Assembly: GCF_000242915.1 (NCBI RefSeq)
Contig: NZ_AFRZ01000001.1
Location: 1,178,001-1,242,000 of the forward strand
Length of the DNA: 64,000 nucleotides
Origin: Sulfurimonas gotlandica GD1
Lineage (GTDB): Bacteria > Campylobacterota > Campylobacteria > Campylobacterales > Sulfurimonadaceae
Reading direction: 5' to 3'
Position numbers and translations under genes: made by a program. Positions 17,169 through 27,132 of the stretch are shown here, piece by piece (within the stretch, counting starts at the first letter, position 1; each line of letters opens with the position of its first letter). The notes below the pieces were generated by a model that saw nothing but the letters and a program-made list of their open reading frames with translations, searched no databases and was not told where the DNA came from.

Positions 17169-19322
17169 CTCATCTACCATATTATCTAAGTGATCAAATA
17201 GTTGTTTTGAGTTTTTCTCAGCACTTGTAAATGCTTCAATAATTTTCTCAGCATTTTCAACTAGTCCGCCGCCAATTAGTGCAGGAACATTTCTAACACT
17301 CTCATGAACAGCTTTGTGTGGTACATCAATTTTACTGTATGATGCAGTACCAGAGAAGACATCTTTACCTTCTCCTGTATACCATTTGCCAAATCTACAA
17401 GTAGTATGCTGTGAGAAAGTATGCTCTTTGTTATTTTTAAATACTGACTCATAACCACCAAGTTTAAATACAATGTGATCAAGTTTAGCAAGATTCACAA
17501 ACATCTCATTAGAGATTTTTTTGTTGGAGTATTGAATATCATGTGCACCATCAACCAGAGTATATAGACTCTCATTAAAACTGCTTAGCTTTTCTAATGA
17601 AATTGATATTTCTCCATCCATTACTTCTGAAAACTCTTGCATTGCAGCAGAGTTTTGTTTAAGCAGGTTAATATTCACCTCTACTTCACTTGTGGCTTTT
17701 TGTGTTCTCTCTGCAAGTTTACGAACTTCATCGGCAACAACTGCGAATCCACGTCCATGTTCGCCTGCACGAGCAGCTTCAATAGCAGCATTAAGAGCGA
17801 GCAGATTTGTCTGGTCTGAAATATCTTTTATCAGAGAGATAACATTCGTAATCTCATTTACACTGTTGTTAAGCTGATCAGAGTTTTCTCTGCTCTCATG
17901 CATTTTATGAGATATGTTCTCTAGTGACTCTCCCATTTGAGCAGTTGAATCTTTAACATCTGAAACAGTACCTTCTGTCTGTGCATTTTTCTCATTGATT
18001 ATTTGAAGAGAGTCCATATTTCTAATCAGTCCCTCTTGCACCTCTTTTACGCCTGTTGTTGCACCTTCACTTAAAAGATCTGTAAGAGATAAAGTCAGCC
18101 TATTTTTCTCTAACTGTATTTCATTTTCTTTAGAATGTTTCTCTGAATTTTCTAAACTCTCATTTGCAGCCAATATAGCTTCATATGCAGTCTCAAGAGT
18201 ATGATTTGCAGCACTCTGTATAGAAGAGATCTCATCTCCGCCACTTTGAGAAATCTTTTTTGAGAAATCTTTTGAAGAGATAATATCATCAAGTTCTTCT
18301 TTAAACTTTGAAATTCTTGAAGTTAAACCCTTTGCAACAACAGTGCCAAAACCTAAGATAAAGACCATAATTACTATATTGATAATTATGTTTATCATCA
18401 GACGCGTGTTAGCTTGACTTTTTAGAGAATCTACTTCTTCTAAGATTCCTTTAGCAAGATGGTTTTCAACTTTTTTAAGAAGATTGATCTTAGCTGTAAT
18501 AGTTTTAAACCAGTAAGAAGCATCTACACCAAAACCACCATCCATATGGGAAACACCAATAGCTCTCATTCTCTTAACTTCTTCTACCGCTTCACCGACA
18601 AGGGTATTACTGCAAAAGTCAGAGTTTTCTTTTGAAGCCAGAAACATATATCTACTCATATAAACATCTTGCTCACTCATAAGCTTAATAAACTTAGCAT
18701 AAAAACCTGGAGGAAAAGAGTCTTTTGCAAACGTACCTGTCATTACAGCTCTCTCTATTCCAGCTCTCTCCTTTGAATAAAGATAGTTTGCAAAAGCGTT
18801 TAAAGATGTACTCATCTTCTGATCAGAACTCATCTTAGCAATATATGCTATAGTGTCTAAAAAAGCTGAATTCATAGGTGTATAGTAACCAACAGCATCA
18901 GAAATTTTAAATTCTAAAGCACTTATTTTTGCTCTCTTTTCTTCTATTACTGACAACTTACTCATAGCATCTGACATCTGATTTTGCATCTCTTTTGGAT
19001 ACTTAGAAAAATCCATACTTCTATAGTAAGCTTCCATCTCGGAGCGAGTTGCATCTGTATCTTTTCTGATGTTTGGTAATTCTGTTACAAATTTCTTACC
19101 TTCAGAACCAATAAAACCGGCAGATGCTCCACGCTCTTTTTGAGTGTTGTGAATCATAGCACTGATTTTTGTAGCAAGAATAGTCGCCTCTTCTATCTTA
19201 GAAAGCTCTTGCACCTGTTGATAATTTTTAATCCCATTAATACTTAGTAAAATAAAAATAACTACTGCCGGTATAAAAACCATAAGTGTCATTTTTATCT
19301 TTATAGACATATTATTTAACAT
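17160..19322 (-). CDS. Methyl-accepting chemotaxis protein with NIT sensor and CZB domain
   Basis: 720 aa. A first membrane helix (about 10-27) is followed by a periplasmic NIT domain ([18 protein letters not shown] near 55, [19 protein letters not shown] near 185), known as a nitrate/nitrite-type sensor. A second helix (about 308-330, [19 protein letters not shown]) precedes the cytoplasmic signalling domain, whose tip reads [20 protein letters not shown]. The C-terminal 90 residues are a CZB zinc-binding module ([12 protein letters not shown], then HKAVHESV), found in receptors that sense zinc or oxidants such as hypochlorous acid. The combination suggests one receptor integrating an extracellular N-oxide signal with a cytoplasmic redox/zinc signal (inference). 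Confidence 0.92.
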   Translation of the reverse strand: MLNNMSIKIKMTLMVFIPAVVIFILLSINGIKNYQQVQELSKIEEATILATKISAMIHNTQKERGASAGFIGSEGKKFVTELPNIRKDTDATRSEMEAYYRSMDFSKYPKEMQNQMSDAMSKLSVIEEKRAKISALEFKISDAVGYYTPMNSAFLDTIAYIAKMSSDQKMSTSLNAFANYLYSKERAGIERAVMTGTFAKDSFPPGFYAKFIKLMSEQDVYMSRYMFLASKENSDFCSNTLVGEAVEEVKRMRAIGVSHMDGGFGVDASYWFKTITAKINLLKKVENHLAKGILEEVDSLKSQANTRLMINIIINIVIMVFILGFGTVVAKGLTSRISKFKEELDDIISSKDFSKKISQSGGDEISSIQSAANHTLETAYEAILAANESLENSEKHSKENEIQLEKNRLTLSLTDLLSEGATTGVKEVQEGLIRNMDSLQIINEKNAQTEGTVSDVKDSTAQMGESLENISHKMHESRENSDQLNNSVNEITNVISLIKDISDQTNLLALNAAIEAARAGEHGRGFAVVADEVRKLAERTQKATSEVEVNINLLKQNSAAMQEFSEVMDGEISISLEKLSSFNESLYTLVDGAHDIQYSNKKISNEMFVNLAKLDHIVFKLGGYESVFKNNKEHTFSQHTTCRFGKWYTGEGKDVFSGTASYSKIDVPHKAVHESVRNVPALIGGGLVENAEKIIEAFTSAEKNSKQLFDHLDNMVDEVS

Positions 19323-19538
19323 GATTACTTCTCCCTTGTTTTCATATACAAATGTTATATATTAATATATCATCAAATAAGAAAAAATTATTTGTCTCAG
19401 GTCAAGTATTTGGAGATTCCAAGCTCTTTTATAATCCTGGCTTAGTCTTATGTTTCATAAATATACAAAAAGCCTTTTTTATGTTCAACTTTGCTAAAAT
19501 ATATCTCAATATTCTAATATCAAAAGATTTTTATCATC

Positions 19539-22500
19539 ATGACAACAAAACAATACATACTAGATACAATTAAAAAACGTCCACTCATTATTGATGGAGC
19601 TATGGGAACACAGCTGCAGCAACGTGATGACAAGATCTCGAAAGAGGCTTGGGAAGGCAATGAAGGTTGTAATGAACTTTTAAACGTTACGGCTCCCGAA
19701 GTTCTTAGTGAAATTTTTCATGCCTACCTAACTGCTGGGGCTGACCTTATCACGACCAATACATTTGGCTCATTCTCATGGGTTTTAGATGAGTACCAAA
19801 TTGGTGACCGTGCTTATGAGCTTACAAAAGCTGGTGCAGAGCTTGTAAAGCAGGAGTGCGAAAAGTTCTCGACGCCAGAGCATCCACGCTTCTGTCTTGG
19901 TTCTGTCGGACCAGGTACAAAACTTCCATCACTTGGTCACATCACTTATGATGAGATGCATGAAGGTTATACCGAATTTTGTTTAGCTCTTATAGATGGC
20001 GGAGTGGATATATTTTTGCTAGAGACTTGTCAAGATCCTCTTCAGATAAAAGCCGCTCTTCACGCATGTCAAGAAGCTTGTCGTCAGAGAGAAGTAGAGA
20101 TTCCAATGATGGTCTCTGTTACTATCGAGCTTAGCGGTACTATGCTTATAGGTACAGATGCCGCTACTATCGCAACTATTCTAGAACCTTTTGATATCTT
20201 ATCTCTAGGGTTTAACTGCGGAACAGGACCTGAACAAGTTTTAAAACATGTAAAGACTCTGAGTGAAGTTTGGCATAAACCAATAAGTGTTCATGCAAAT
20301 GCAGGTCTTCCGCAAAATCGTGGAGGTTACACTTACTATCCAATGGGACCTGATGAGTTCACAGAGCAACAAGAAAAGTTTTTAGCTTTTGATGGTGTCT
20401 CTTTCTTAGGCGGATGCTGCGGAACTACACCTCAACATATTCGTGCTTTGGTTGACAAGGTAAACTCTATCAGACCTAAGGCACCAAGCGGCTCACATGA
20501 GAACTCTATAGCTTCTCTTTTTAACACAACAACTCTTATGCAAGAACCAGCTCCTCTTCTTATGGGTGAGCGCTCAAACGCAACTGGTTCAAAAGCCTTT
20601 AGAGAACTTCTCTTAGCGGAGGACTATGAAGGGACTCTCTCTGTAGCTCAACAGCAAGTTCGTGCCGGTGCTCACGTAATAGACGTAAATGTAGGTTTTG
20701 CAGGACGTGATGAGACAAAAGACATGAATGCCGTCATGGGAATGTACAACCAAAAAATAGCACTTCCACTTATGCCAGACTCGACTCAAACTACTGGTCT
20801 TGAGACTGCACTTAAAAATATAGGCGGAAAACCTATACTAAACTCGGTAAACCTTGAAGATGGTGAACCAAAATTTGATGAAGTATGTAGATTGGCCAAA
20901 AAATTTGGAACAAGTTTAGTATGTCTTACGATAGATGAAGTCGGTATGGCAAAAACAGTTGAAAATAAATTGGCTGTTGCTGATAGAATTATTGACTTAG
21001 CAACTAACCGTCATGGTATTAAAAAAGAAGATCTGATTTTTGATGTTTTAACATTTACTCTCGGAAGTGGCGATGCAGAGTACTGGGATGCGGGTATAAA
21101 TACCATAGAAGCCATACGTGCACTTCGTAAAAAACACCCAGAAGTTAGTGCTACTTTAGGATTGTCAAATATCTCTTTTGGACTGGACAAAGATGCCAGA
21201 CCATATCTAAACTCTATGTTTTTACATCACTGTATCGAAGCTGGACTAACATCTGTTATTATCAATGTAAAACACATTATCCCTATAAATAAAATAAGTA
21301 AAGAAGATCAAGAAATATGTGATGATTTGATTTTCAACCGTAAACCAAACGGAGAGGCTCTTTTTAACTTCATAGAGCACTTTAGCACTAAAGAAGCGAT
21401 AGATAATGATGTAGAAGATGCAGCTTATCTAGCAATGAGCGATGAAGAGAAGATTGCAAAGCTTCTTATGGATGGCGATAAAGAGAGAATGATTCCTTTA
21501 GTTGAAGAGGCTCGTAAAACAATAGCACCTGAGAAAATTGTAAATGAGATTCTTATAGATGCCATGAAAGTTGTCGGTGAGCTTTTTGGTTCAGGTCAGA
21601 TGCAACTGCCGTTTGTTCTTCAAAGTGCTGAGACTATGAAAAAGACTGTTGATCACTTAAATCCATACTTACCAAAAGTAGAGAAAACTGTAGATACGAC
21701 TCTTGCACTAGGAACTGTAAAAGGTGATGTTCACGATGTTGGCAAAAACCTTGTTGACATCATACTCTCAAACAATGGTTTTAAAGTTCAAAATCTCGGT
21801 ATTAAAGTTGAACTGGAAGATTTCGTACAAGCTACAAAAGATGGTCATATCTCTGCATTTGGCATGAGTGGTCTTTTAGTTAAATCAACTCAGGTAATGC
21901 AAGAAAACCTAAAGGCTTTAAAAGCTGAAGGTATTGATATTCCTGTTTTACTTGGAGGAGCCGCTCTTACTCGTACTTTCATAGATGACTTCTGTCGTCC
22001 TTTTTATGACGGTCCTATTTTCTACTGTAAAGATGCCTTTGACGGTGTTACCGCCATGAGTCGCATCGAAGCAGGTAATCTTGACACTGACCTTCATGGT
22101 AAAGATGCAGAAGAAAAAGTTGTTAAAGAGAAAAAAGAAATTATCATTCCACCGTTTAAAGAACTTAAGATGCCTCCTCGTGATGTGAAAGTTCCGACTC
22201 CTCCATTTTGGGGAAGACGTGAGATGAAACTAACAACTACACAGATTGAGATGGCATTTGAATGGATCAACCATAAGATACTTTTCAAATCTCGTTGGGG
22301 TTATAGCTCTAAGGGAATGACAAAAGAGCAGTACCAAAAACAAGTCGATGAAGTCATCATGCCTGCGTATGAAAAACTAAAAGCTCAGTTTTTAGATGAG
22401 AAACTTTTTGAGCCTACTATCATTTATGGTTACTGGCCATGTAGAAGTGATGACAACACTCTTCTTATCTTTGATGAGAGTGAAGGTTATAACTCTAGCG

Positions 22501-23030
22501 ACGAAGTTAACACTGAGCATCTAGAACATGTTATGCCAAGAGCTATCAAACAGTTTACTTTTCCAAGACAATCAAAAGCACCTCACCGTGCATTGAGTGA
22601 TTTTTTCCATCACGATAGACATGATGTTATAGCACTAACATGTGTTAGTGCTGGTGGTAAACTGAGTGATGCAGAACGCCTTATCTACGATGAGGGCAAC
22701 TATACTGAGTATTATCAGTTTCATGGGCTTGGAGTTGAGTTAGCTGAAGCGTTAGCGGAGATAGTTCATAAACAGATAAGACTTGATCTTAATATTTCAG
22801 AAGGGGAAGGAAGTAAACTAAGTGATGTTCAGATGAATAAGTATCAAGGAAGCAGATACTCGTTTGGTTATGCGGCTTGTCCAGACTTAGAACTTAACCG
22901 TCCTCTATTTGATCTTTTAAAACCTGAAGAGTTTGGGATTGAACTTAGTGAGACTTTCCAGATTCATCCGGAACAATCAACAAGTGCATTGGTTGTTTAT
23001 CATCCAAATGCGACTTATTACAACGTATAA
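19539..23030 (+). CDS. metH: Cobalamin-dependent methionine synthase
   Basis: Transfers a methyl group from methyltetrahydrofolate to homocysteine via B12. 1163 aa, with all modules: homocysteine domain (DGAMGTQLQQRD at the start, zinc ligands in GGCCGTTPQHI near 290), pterin domain (GERSNATGSKAFRELL near 342), B12 cap and binding domain (VKGDVHDVGKNLVDI near 725, with the base-off His) and the C-terminal AdoMet reactivation domain (ILFKSRWGYSSKG onwards). No clear ribosome binding site precedes the ATG and I see no cobalamin riboswitch upstream. It ends at a strong terminator. Confidence 0.98.
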   Translation: MTTKQYILDTIKKRPLIIDGAMGTQLQQRDDKISKEAWEGNEGCNELLNVTAPEVLSEIFHAYLTAGADLITTNTFGSFSWVLDEYQIGDRAYELTKAGAELVKQECEKFSTPEHPRFCLGSVGPGTKLPSLGHITYDEMHEGYTEFCLALIDGGVDIFLLETCQDPLQIKAALHACQEACRQREVEIPMMVSVTIELSGTMLIGTDAATIATILEPFDILSLGFNCGTGPEQVLKHVKTLSEVWHKPISVHANAGLPQNRGGYTYYPMGPDEFTEQQEKFLAFDGVSFLGGCCGTTPQHIRALVDKVNSIRPKAPSGSHENSIASLFNTTTLMQEPAPLLMGERSNATGSKAFRELLLAEDYEGTLSVAQQQVRAGAHVIDVNVGFAGRDETKDMNAVMGMYNQKIALPLMPDSTQTTGLETALKNIGGKPILNSVNLEDGEPKFDEVCRLAKKFGTSLVCLTIDEVGMAKTVENKLAVADRIIDLATNRHGIKKEDLIFDVLTFTLGSGDAEYWDAGINTIEAIRALRKKHPEVSATLGLSNISFGLDKDARPYLNSMFLHHCIEAGLTSVIINVKHIIPINKISKEDQEICDDLIFNRKPNGEALFNFIEHFSTKEAIDNDVEDAAYLAMSDEEKIAKLLMDGDKERMIPLVEEARKTIAPEKIVNEILIDAMKVVGELFGSGQMQLPFVLQSAETMKKTVDHLNPYLPKVEKTVDTTLALGTVKGDVHDVGKNLVDIILSNNGFKVQNLGIKVELEDFVQATKDGHISAFGMSGLLVKSTQVMQENLKALKAEGIDIPVLLGGAALTRTFIDDFCRPFYDGPIFYCKDAFDGVTAMSRIEAGNLDTDLHGKDAEEKVVKEKKEIIIPPFKELKMPPRDVKVPTPPFWGRREMKLTTTQIEMAFEWINHKILFKSRWGYSSKGMTKEQYQKQVDEVIMPAYEKLKAQFLDEKLFEPTIIYGYWPCRSDDNTLLIFDESEGYNSSDEVNTEHLEHVMPRAIKQFTFPRQSKAPHRALSDFFHHDRHDVIALTCVSAGGKLSDAERLIYDEGNYTEYYQFHGLGVELAEALAEIVHKQIRLDLNISEGEGSKLSDVQMNKYQGSRYSFGYAACPDLELNRPLFDLLKPEEFGIELSETFQIHPEQSTSALVVYHPNATYYNV

Positions 23031-23033
23031 ATA

Positions 23034-23074
23034 AAAAAAGAGAATCAAGTGTCTCAAGCTTGAGTCTCTTTTTT
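23034..23074. terminator. Strong bidirectional terminator after metH
   Basis: Arms 23034-23049 and 23059-23074 are complementary at 15 of 16 positions; an A-run begins the left arm and a run of six T ends the right arm, so it can work in both directions, for metH on the plus strand and for the comM remnant on the minus strand. Confidence 0.85.
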
Positions 23075-23118
23075 AAGATTGAAGTTTACTTTTTAATAGT
23101 GTGAATATAGTGTGAAAT

Positions 23119-23770
23119 TTAGCTGCGTCTTCTATAACTCAGTGCCTCAAGCAGGTGATTCTTTTTTATGACTTCACTAGAATCTAAGTCAGCAATAGTC
23201 CTCCCTACTTTTTGAATTTTTTTTATACTTCTAAATGAAAGAGTAAACCTAGCTATTGCCATATCCAAAGCACTCTGCGCTTCGTCGTCCAGAATACAAA
23301 ACTTTTCAATATCAGAATCACTTAGTTTTGCATTAAAACTATCTTGTCCTCTCTTTTTAGCAAATATATGCGACTCAACCACTTTTCTGTGTAACTCTTT
23401 TGACGTGAAACTAGCTTTGTCATCTGCTTTTACATTTTGCATCACTACATTCATATCTATTCTATCTAAGAACGGATCTGAAAGTCTGTTTTTATATCTT
23501 TGAATCTCAAGCTCGTTGCATCTACACTCCAGATGCTCATTTAGAAGATTTCCGCATGGACAAGGGTTCATAGCTCCAATGAAGAGAAAATCACTCGGAT
23601 ACTCTACTTTAGAGTTTACTCTAGAGATTCTTATGCGATTATCCTGCATCGGTTCTCTAAGTGCTTCAAGTATATTTTTTGAAAAGTGAGGAAGTTCATC
23701 GAAAAACAAGATGCCATTATGCGCTAAGCCTACTTCACCTATCATCGCTTTATGAGAACCACCTCCAAAC
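23119..23770 (-). pseudogene. comM: ComM/YifB Mg-chelatase-like ATPase, C-terminal remnant
   Basis: About 217 residues of the C-terminal half of ComM (YifB), an AAA+ helicase that helps integrate DNA during natural transformation. Visible are GEVGLAHNGILFFDELPHF (Walker B), IGAMNPCPCGN, the zinc-type Cys cluster, SDPFLDRIDM and the C-terminal LLEALSYRR. Intact family members are about 500 aa; the N-terminal half and the Walker A region are missing. The break is exactly at the IS3 inverted repeat, just before FGGGSHKA. The open frame continues a few codons into the IS and could start at a TTG there, but the product would lack ATP binding. The missing half is not found on the other side of the IS. 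Confidence 0.9.
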
Positions 23771-23809
23771 TGATGTGTCAACCCTATATCATACAAAGAA
23801 TATAAAATT

Positions 23810-24637
23810 CTAAGCAGCTATTTCATTTTGTAGCATTAGCTCTTCAAACTCAACTGGAGAATAATTATTATTTGAGCTATGCATTCTTTGCCGATTATAA
23901 TAGACTTCTATATATTCAAATATAGATTGATTAGCAGCAGCCTTAGTCTCATAAATTTCATGATGTGTTAGTTCAGTTTTTAATGTGTGAAAAAAGCTTT
24001 CTGCAACCGCATTATCCCAACAATTACCTTTTCTACTCATACTTTGAATAATATCATTTTCTGTTAATAAATCTTTGTGAGAGTATGAAGCATATTGACT
24101 TCCTCTATCGGTATGCCATATCAAGCCTTTTGGTGGCTTCCTACTCTTTAAAGCCATAATGAGAGCATCATTAACTAAATTAACTTTCATATTATCATCC
24201 ATTGACCAGCCAACAATTTTTCTTGAGTATAAATCTATAACAGTTGCAAGATAAAGCCATCCTTGGCTTGTTGGTATATATGTTATATCTCCAACATATT
24301 TTTTATCAGGGGCAGATGCATAAAAATCTCTATTTAAAAGATTAGGTGCAATGGGTAAGTTATGATTTGAATCAGTTGTACTAATTTTAAACTTTTTCTT
24401 TTTATTGGCGATAAGATTTAAATCTTTCATAATATTACCAATTCTTTTTCTTGAGATAACAAGCCCATATAATCGTTCTAACTTATCCTTTAACCGTCTT
24501 GTGCCGTATTTACATCTACTCTGCATAAAAGTAGTTTCTATCAGTTCATTAAGTTTTTTATCCACTTTTTTAACTACACAGCCAGTTCTAACCCAATGAT
24601 AATAGCTTGATAGATTCACTTTTAAAATTTTACACAT
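23810..24637 (-). CDS. IS3-family transposase OrfB (integrase catalytic part)
   Basis: 275 aa. An N-terminal HTH_21-type region ([16 protein letters not shown]) is followed by an rve (DDE) integrase domain. The catalytic triad is visible: Asp in [12 protein letters not shown], Asp in [12 protein letters not shown] and Glu in [17 protein letters not shown], followed by the expected [15 protein letters not shown]. It appears intact, so the element may still be active. Expected to be made as an OrfAB fusion by -1 frameshifting. Confidence 0.95.
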   Translation of the reverse strand: MCKILKVNLSSYYHWVRTGCVVKKVDKKLNELIETTFMQSRCKYGTRRLKDKLERLYGLVISRKRIGNIMKDLNLIANKKKKFKISTTDSNHNLPIAPNLLNRDFYASAPDKKYVGDITYIPTSQGWLYLATVIDLYSRKIVGWSMDDNMKVNLVNDALIMALKSRKPPKGLIWHTDRGSQYASYSHKDLLTENDIIQSMSRKGNCWDNAVAESFFHTLKTELTHHEIYETKAAANQSIFEYIEVYYNRQRMHSSNNNYSPVEFEELMLQNEIAA

Positions 24638-24684
24638 TATATTTATATTGAAGCTCGTTTTATTATCTTTTATCCACGCATACT

Positions 24685-24999
24685 TTACTGAACTTCTTTT
24701 GCAAAGTATACTGCTGCCTTTTTTAATATATCACGCTCTTGTCTAAGGAGTTTGGTTTCTCTTCTTAATCTTTTATTCTCTTGTTCTAAAGTCTCTTTAG
24801 GAGATTGAGCTATCGGTTTAGTTGTATCTTGGTTTGTCTTTTTGTATTCATTCATCCAGTTATAAATTGTCTTAGGATTTACATTTAAATCTTTAGCAAT
24901 TTTTAGAACTGAGTCGCCACTGTTTAACACCAACTGTATTGTTGAATCTCTAAACTCTCTTGTATACTGACTATTTTTCATATTTTCTACTCTCTTCAT
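24685..24999 (-). CDS. IS3-family transposase OrfA (DNA-binding part)
   Basis: 104 aa. An N-terminal helix-turn-helix of the HTH_Tnp_1 type ([19 protein letters not shown], then [16 protein letters not shown]) recognises the IS ends, followed by a coiled coil with heptad leucines ([18 protein letters not shown]) used for multimerisation. The end (FAKEVQ) overlaps the upstream extension of OrfB in another frame. Confidence 0.95.
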   Translation of the reverse strand: MKRVENMKNSQYTREFRDSTIQLVLNSGDSVLKIAKDLNVNPKTIYNWMNEYKKTNQDTTKPIAQSPKETLEQENKRLRRETKLLRQERDILKKAAVYFAKEVQ

Positions 25000-25089
25000 A
25001 CTTTTATTTTAGCTTAGACTTATTTAATTTCTAAGTATGAATAAGTGTAGCCACATCAACACCCACTGGTCATCTGTCGCACAGCGCCA

Positions 25090-25170
25090 GATAACAAGCG
25101 GGAGGAGCAAGCAACCATTGCAAAACCTAAAGGTTTTTCAACGGCAGTTACTCACCCGCGCCCCCGTTAT
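25090..25170. repeat. attC-like recombination site (integron 59-base element type)
   Basis: An imperfect palindrome of about 80 bases. GATAACAAGCGGG on the left mirrors CCCGCGCCCCCGTTAT on the right; further in, CAACCATTGCAAAACC mirrors GGTTTTTCAACG, around a TAAA tip. ATAACAAGCGG at one end and CGTTAT at the other, with an unpaired interior, is the layout of integron attC sites (R'' YAAC, R' GTT). The R' core reads GTTATAT, a departure from GTTRRRY. Its GC content is far above the surrounding DNA. A cassette-type gene (DUF3465) follows 26 bases later. No integrase gene is in the window. Confidence 0.55.
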
Positions 25171-25195
25171 ATGAAGAATAAGATTGGAGTTTAAC

Positions 25196-25534
25196 TTGAA
25201 AAGAATACTTTTTATACTACTTATAAGTCTGGAAATATATGCTGGCACACAAATGTGCAATTCTGGAACGGTCATTAAATTACTTAGTGATGACAATCAA
25301 GGTAGCCGTCATCAAAGATTTATACTAAAACTATCATCTGGACAAACTTTATTAGTTGCTCACAATATTGATTTAGCGCCAAGAATAAATTTAATAGAAA
25401 AAGGTGGTTTCATAAAGTTTTGTGGCGAATATGAAAGTAATGCCAAAGGTGGAGTTGTGCATTGGACACATCATGATCCAAATAATCGTCATGTAGGTGG
25501 TTGGCTAGAATATAATGGTAAAAAGTACGAATAA
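25196..25534 (+). CDS. Secreted DUF3465 protein, integron-cassette type
   Basis: About 112 aa. I chose TTG at 25196 because GGAG sits 6 bases upstream (25186-25189) and translation then starts directly with a signal peptide (KRILFILLISLEIYAG); an upstream TTG at 25184 would add four residues. The mature part has VAHNIDLAPRI, FCGEYESNAKGGVVHWTHHD and GGWLEYNGKKYE, the conserved features of DUF3465. That family is unknown in function but common among gene cassettes of marine bacteria, notably Vibrio. Short, promoterless-looking and preceded by an attC-like site, it fits a captured cassette. Confidence 0.8.
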   Translation: MKRILFILLISLEIYAGTQMCNSGTVIKLLSDDNQGSRHQRFILKLSSGQTLLVAHNIDLAPRINLIEKGGFIKFCGEYESNAKGGVVHWTHHDPNNRHVGGWLEYNGKKYE

Positions 25535-25601
25535 CATATAATAAATTATCTAACACTCCGTTTTATCATACTTCTTATACGTTCAAATAAAAATGGTAAA
25601 A

Positions 25602-25607
25602 TATAAT
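25602..25607 (+). promoter_or_regulatory. -10 box TATAAT for the gene at 25635
   Basis: A perfect TATAAT preceded by AAAATGGTAAAA, 27 bases before the GTG start. No -35 is evident, as is usual for this class. The stretch before it (25533-25583) also holds a weak AT-rich inverted repeat (AACATATAA / TTATACGTT). Confidence 0.5.
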
Positions 25608-25634
25608 CATAAACATACATATGAGGTTTAACAA

Positions 25635-26024
25635 GTGAGTATATTTGCCCTACAATCACCGGCGGGTGGTTTTTTAGATGAAGATCTAAAACGCTTTAAT
25701 AAGGAGTTTGATGACTGGTGTGTCCAGTTTGACAGCTTTGAAGATGCTAATATTATTGCACAAAGTCTTGACAAAAAAAGAACTGCAGATGTTATTGAGA
25801 TTACACCACTTAGTTACCCAAAGTACTTTTTTCACACTCTAAAAGGGATCATACATGCAACAAGACAAATCGAGGATAAGATTATATGCATTGTTGAGCC
25901 ACATATGGGTCAAAACTTTCGCATCGCAGTGTGTGATTTAACTACAAAAAATGTAAGAATTACAAATACCAGCTATAAAAATGTACTGAGCGTAGAAGGT
26001 GCATTTGCACATTTTGAGATATAA
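25635..26024 (+). CDS. Hypothetical protein, 129 aa
   Basis: Not recognised. GTG start with GAGG at 25623-25626. A compact soluble protein without a signal peptide: LQSPAGGFLDEDLKRFNKEF, then FHTLKGIIHATRQIEDKI and a beta-rich end (IVEPHMGQNFRIAVCDL). It lies inside the accessory island between the comM remnant and def, upstream of the broken hydrolase gene on the same strand. No function assigned. Confidence 0.65.
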   Translation: MSIFALQSPAGGFLDEDLKRFNKEFDDWCVQFDSFEDANIIAQSLDKKRTADVIEITPLSYPKYFFHTLKGIIHATRQIEDKIICIVEPHMGQNFRIAVCDLTTKNVRITNTSYKNVLSVEGAFAHFEI

Positions 26025-26086
26025 AATAAAAAGATATAATAAAACTTTGTAGCCAATATATGAACACAAAGGATTAGGTTAAAACT

Positions 26087-27119
26087 ATGAGAATCTTGTG
26101 CATGGACTTGGGTCTAATGGTTCTAAAAGTTGGGATGCGATTAGTGATGAGTTTGCAAAACATTACCACATCGTCACTTTTGATTTACCTGGATTTGGAG
26201 AGTCTCTAGTCCTGTTTGATGTGCCAGCATCTCCTGAATCCTATTCTGGACTTATTATGAGGATTGTTTCTATATATGCAAAATCGAAAGTCATTTTTGT
26301 TGGTCATTCAATGGGAGCGGCTATTGGTCTACGCTTCATAAGCTATAATCCAAACGTGGTAGACAAAGCAATTTTAATTGATGCCGCAGGTATCCTGCAA
26401 AAAACTGCCTACACAAAGTTTCTGACTAAAATAGCTCAAAAGAAAAGCCCTGATAATAATCACCAAGCGAAAACTTCCGCCGTCAACACATTAAACACGT
26501 TCACAGATATATGGGTAGAAATGTTTGATACATTTTCATCTATCAAAACTATTAAAACTCTTTTCCAAGATAATATGGACGCACAGATTGCAATAAATCT
26601 AATAGAAACTGATTTTACTGATGACTTGAAAAATATTCAAACCAAAACACTGCTTATCTGGGGTGAGGATGATCATGTTGCCCCTCTAAGGACTGCAAAG
26701 ATGCTCAATTTTCATTTAAAAAACTCAAAGCTTATCGTACTGTCTAACGGCGGTCACACTCCTCGTATTAAAACACCAAAAGAAGTCGCAACAATTGCAG
26801 CAATGTTGAGCTTAAAAATGTCAGTGCTCGCAGTATTGAACTCAATAACACTGTAGCATCTTTAGAAAATGTAAAAATAGTTTCCAATCAAACGGGGCTT
26901 ACTGCAAACGAGTCTAGTGTGATGAGTACAAACATGGTAATTGATGCTTCTGTAGGCATTCATACCAACGAGTCAAAGTTGGATTTAGCAGGAACAATCA
27001 TCAATTATAAAATAGATCCAATCAACGGCTCAGGCAGTTTGATATATTGGTCCACAAGCTTTCAATCAAAAAACGGACAGCCAACTAAAACTATCCACAG
27101 AAAACAAATTCTACATTAA
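26087..27119 (+). pseudogene. Alpha/beta hydrolase with beta-helix-like tail, frameshifted
   Basis: One gene apparently broken in two places. The main frame (GTG 26098 to stop 26856) encodes an alpha/beta hydrolase: HGLGSNGSKSW oxyanion loop, nucleophile Ser in VGHSMGAA, Asp in WGEDDHVAPL and His in SNGGHTPR. After about 26800 the protein continues in another frame (ANVELKNVSARSIELNN and onwards, to stop 27119) as short repeats typical of a right-handed beta helix. At the 5' end, ATG AGA ATC TT (26087) is one base out of frame with GTG CAT GGA; MRILVHGLGSNG would be a natural start, with AAAGGATTAGG upstream. Two one-base losses explain both breaks; assembly errors would look the same. Confidence 0.7.
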
Positions 27120-27132
27120 ATACTAATAGAAT

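Larger units (their letters stand above)
23771..25058 (-). mobile_element. IS3-family insertion sequence, about 1.29 kb
   Basis: Ends are imperfect inverted repeats starting TGATGTG (23771-23777; the complement is at 25052-25058) and including CATAC and AGAA further in. It holds orfA and orfB in the usual IS3 order on the minus strand. OrfB's frame is open upstream through [10 protein letters not shown] and overlaps the end of orfA in the -1 frame, near an AAAAG slip site, so a fused OrfAB transposase by programmed frameshifting is expected. No matching target duplication is seen (AAC on the left, ACA on the right), suggesting that one flank was rearranged or deleted after insertion. Confidence 0.88.

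Noticed and set aside
19323-19538. Possible cobalamin or SAM riboswitch before metH
   Set aside because: I find no conserved cobalamin-box or SAM core and no switchable terminator in the 216 bases; only AT-rich sequence.
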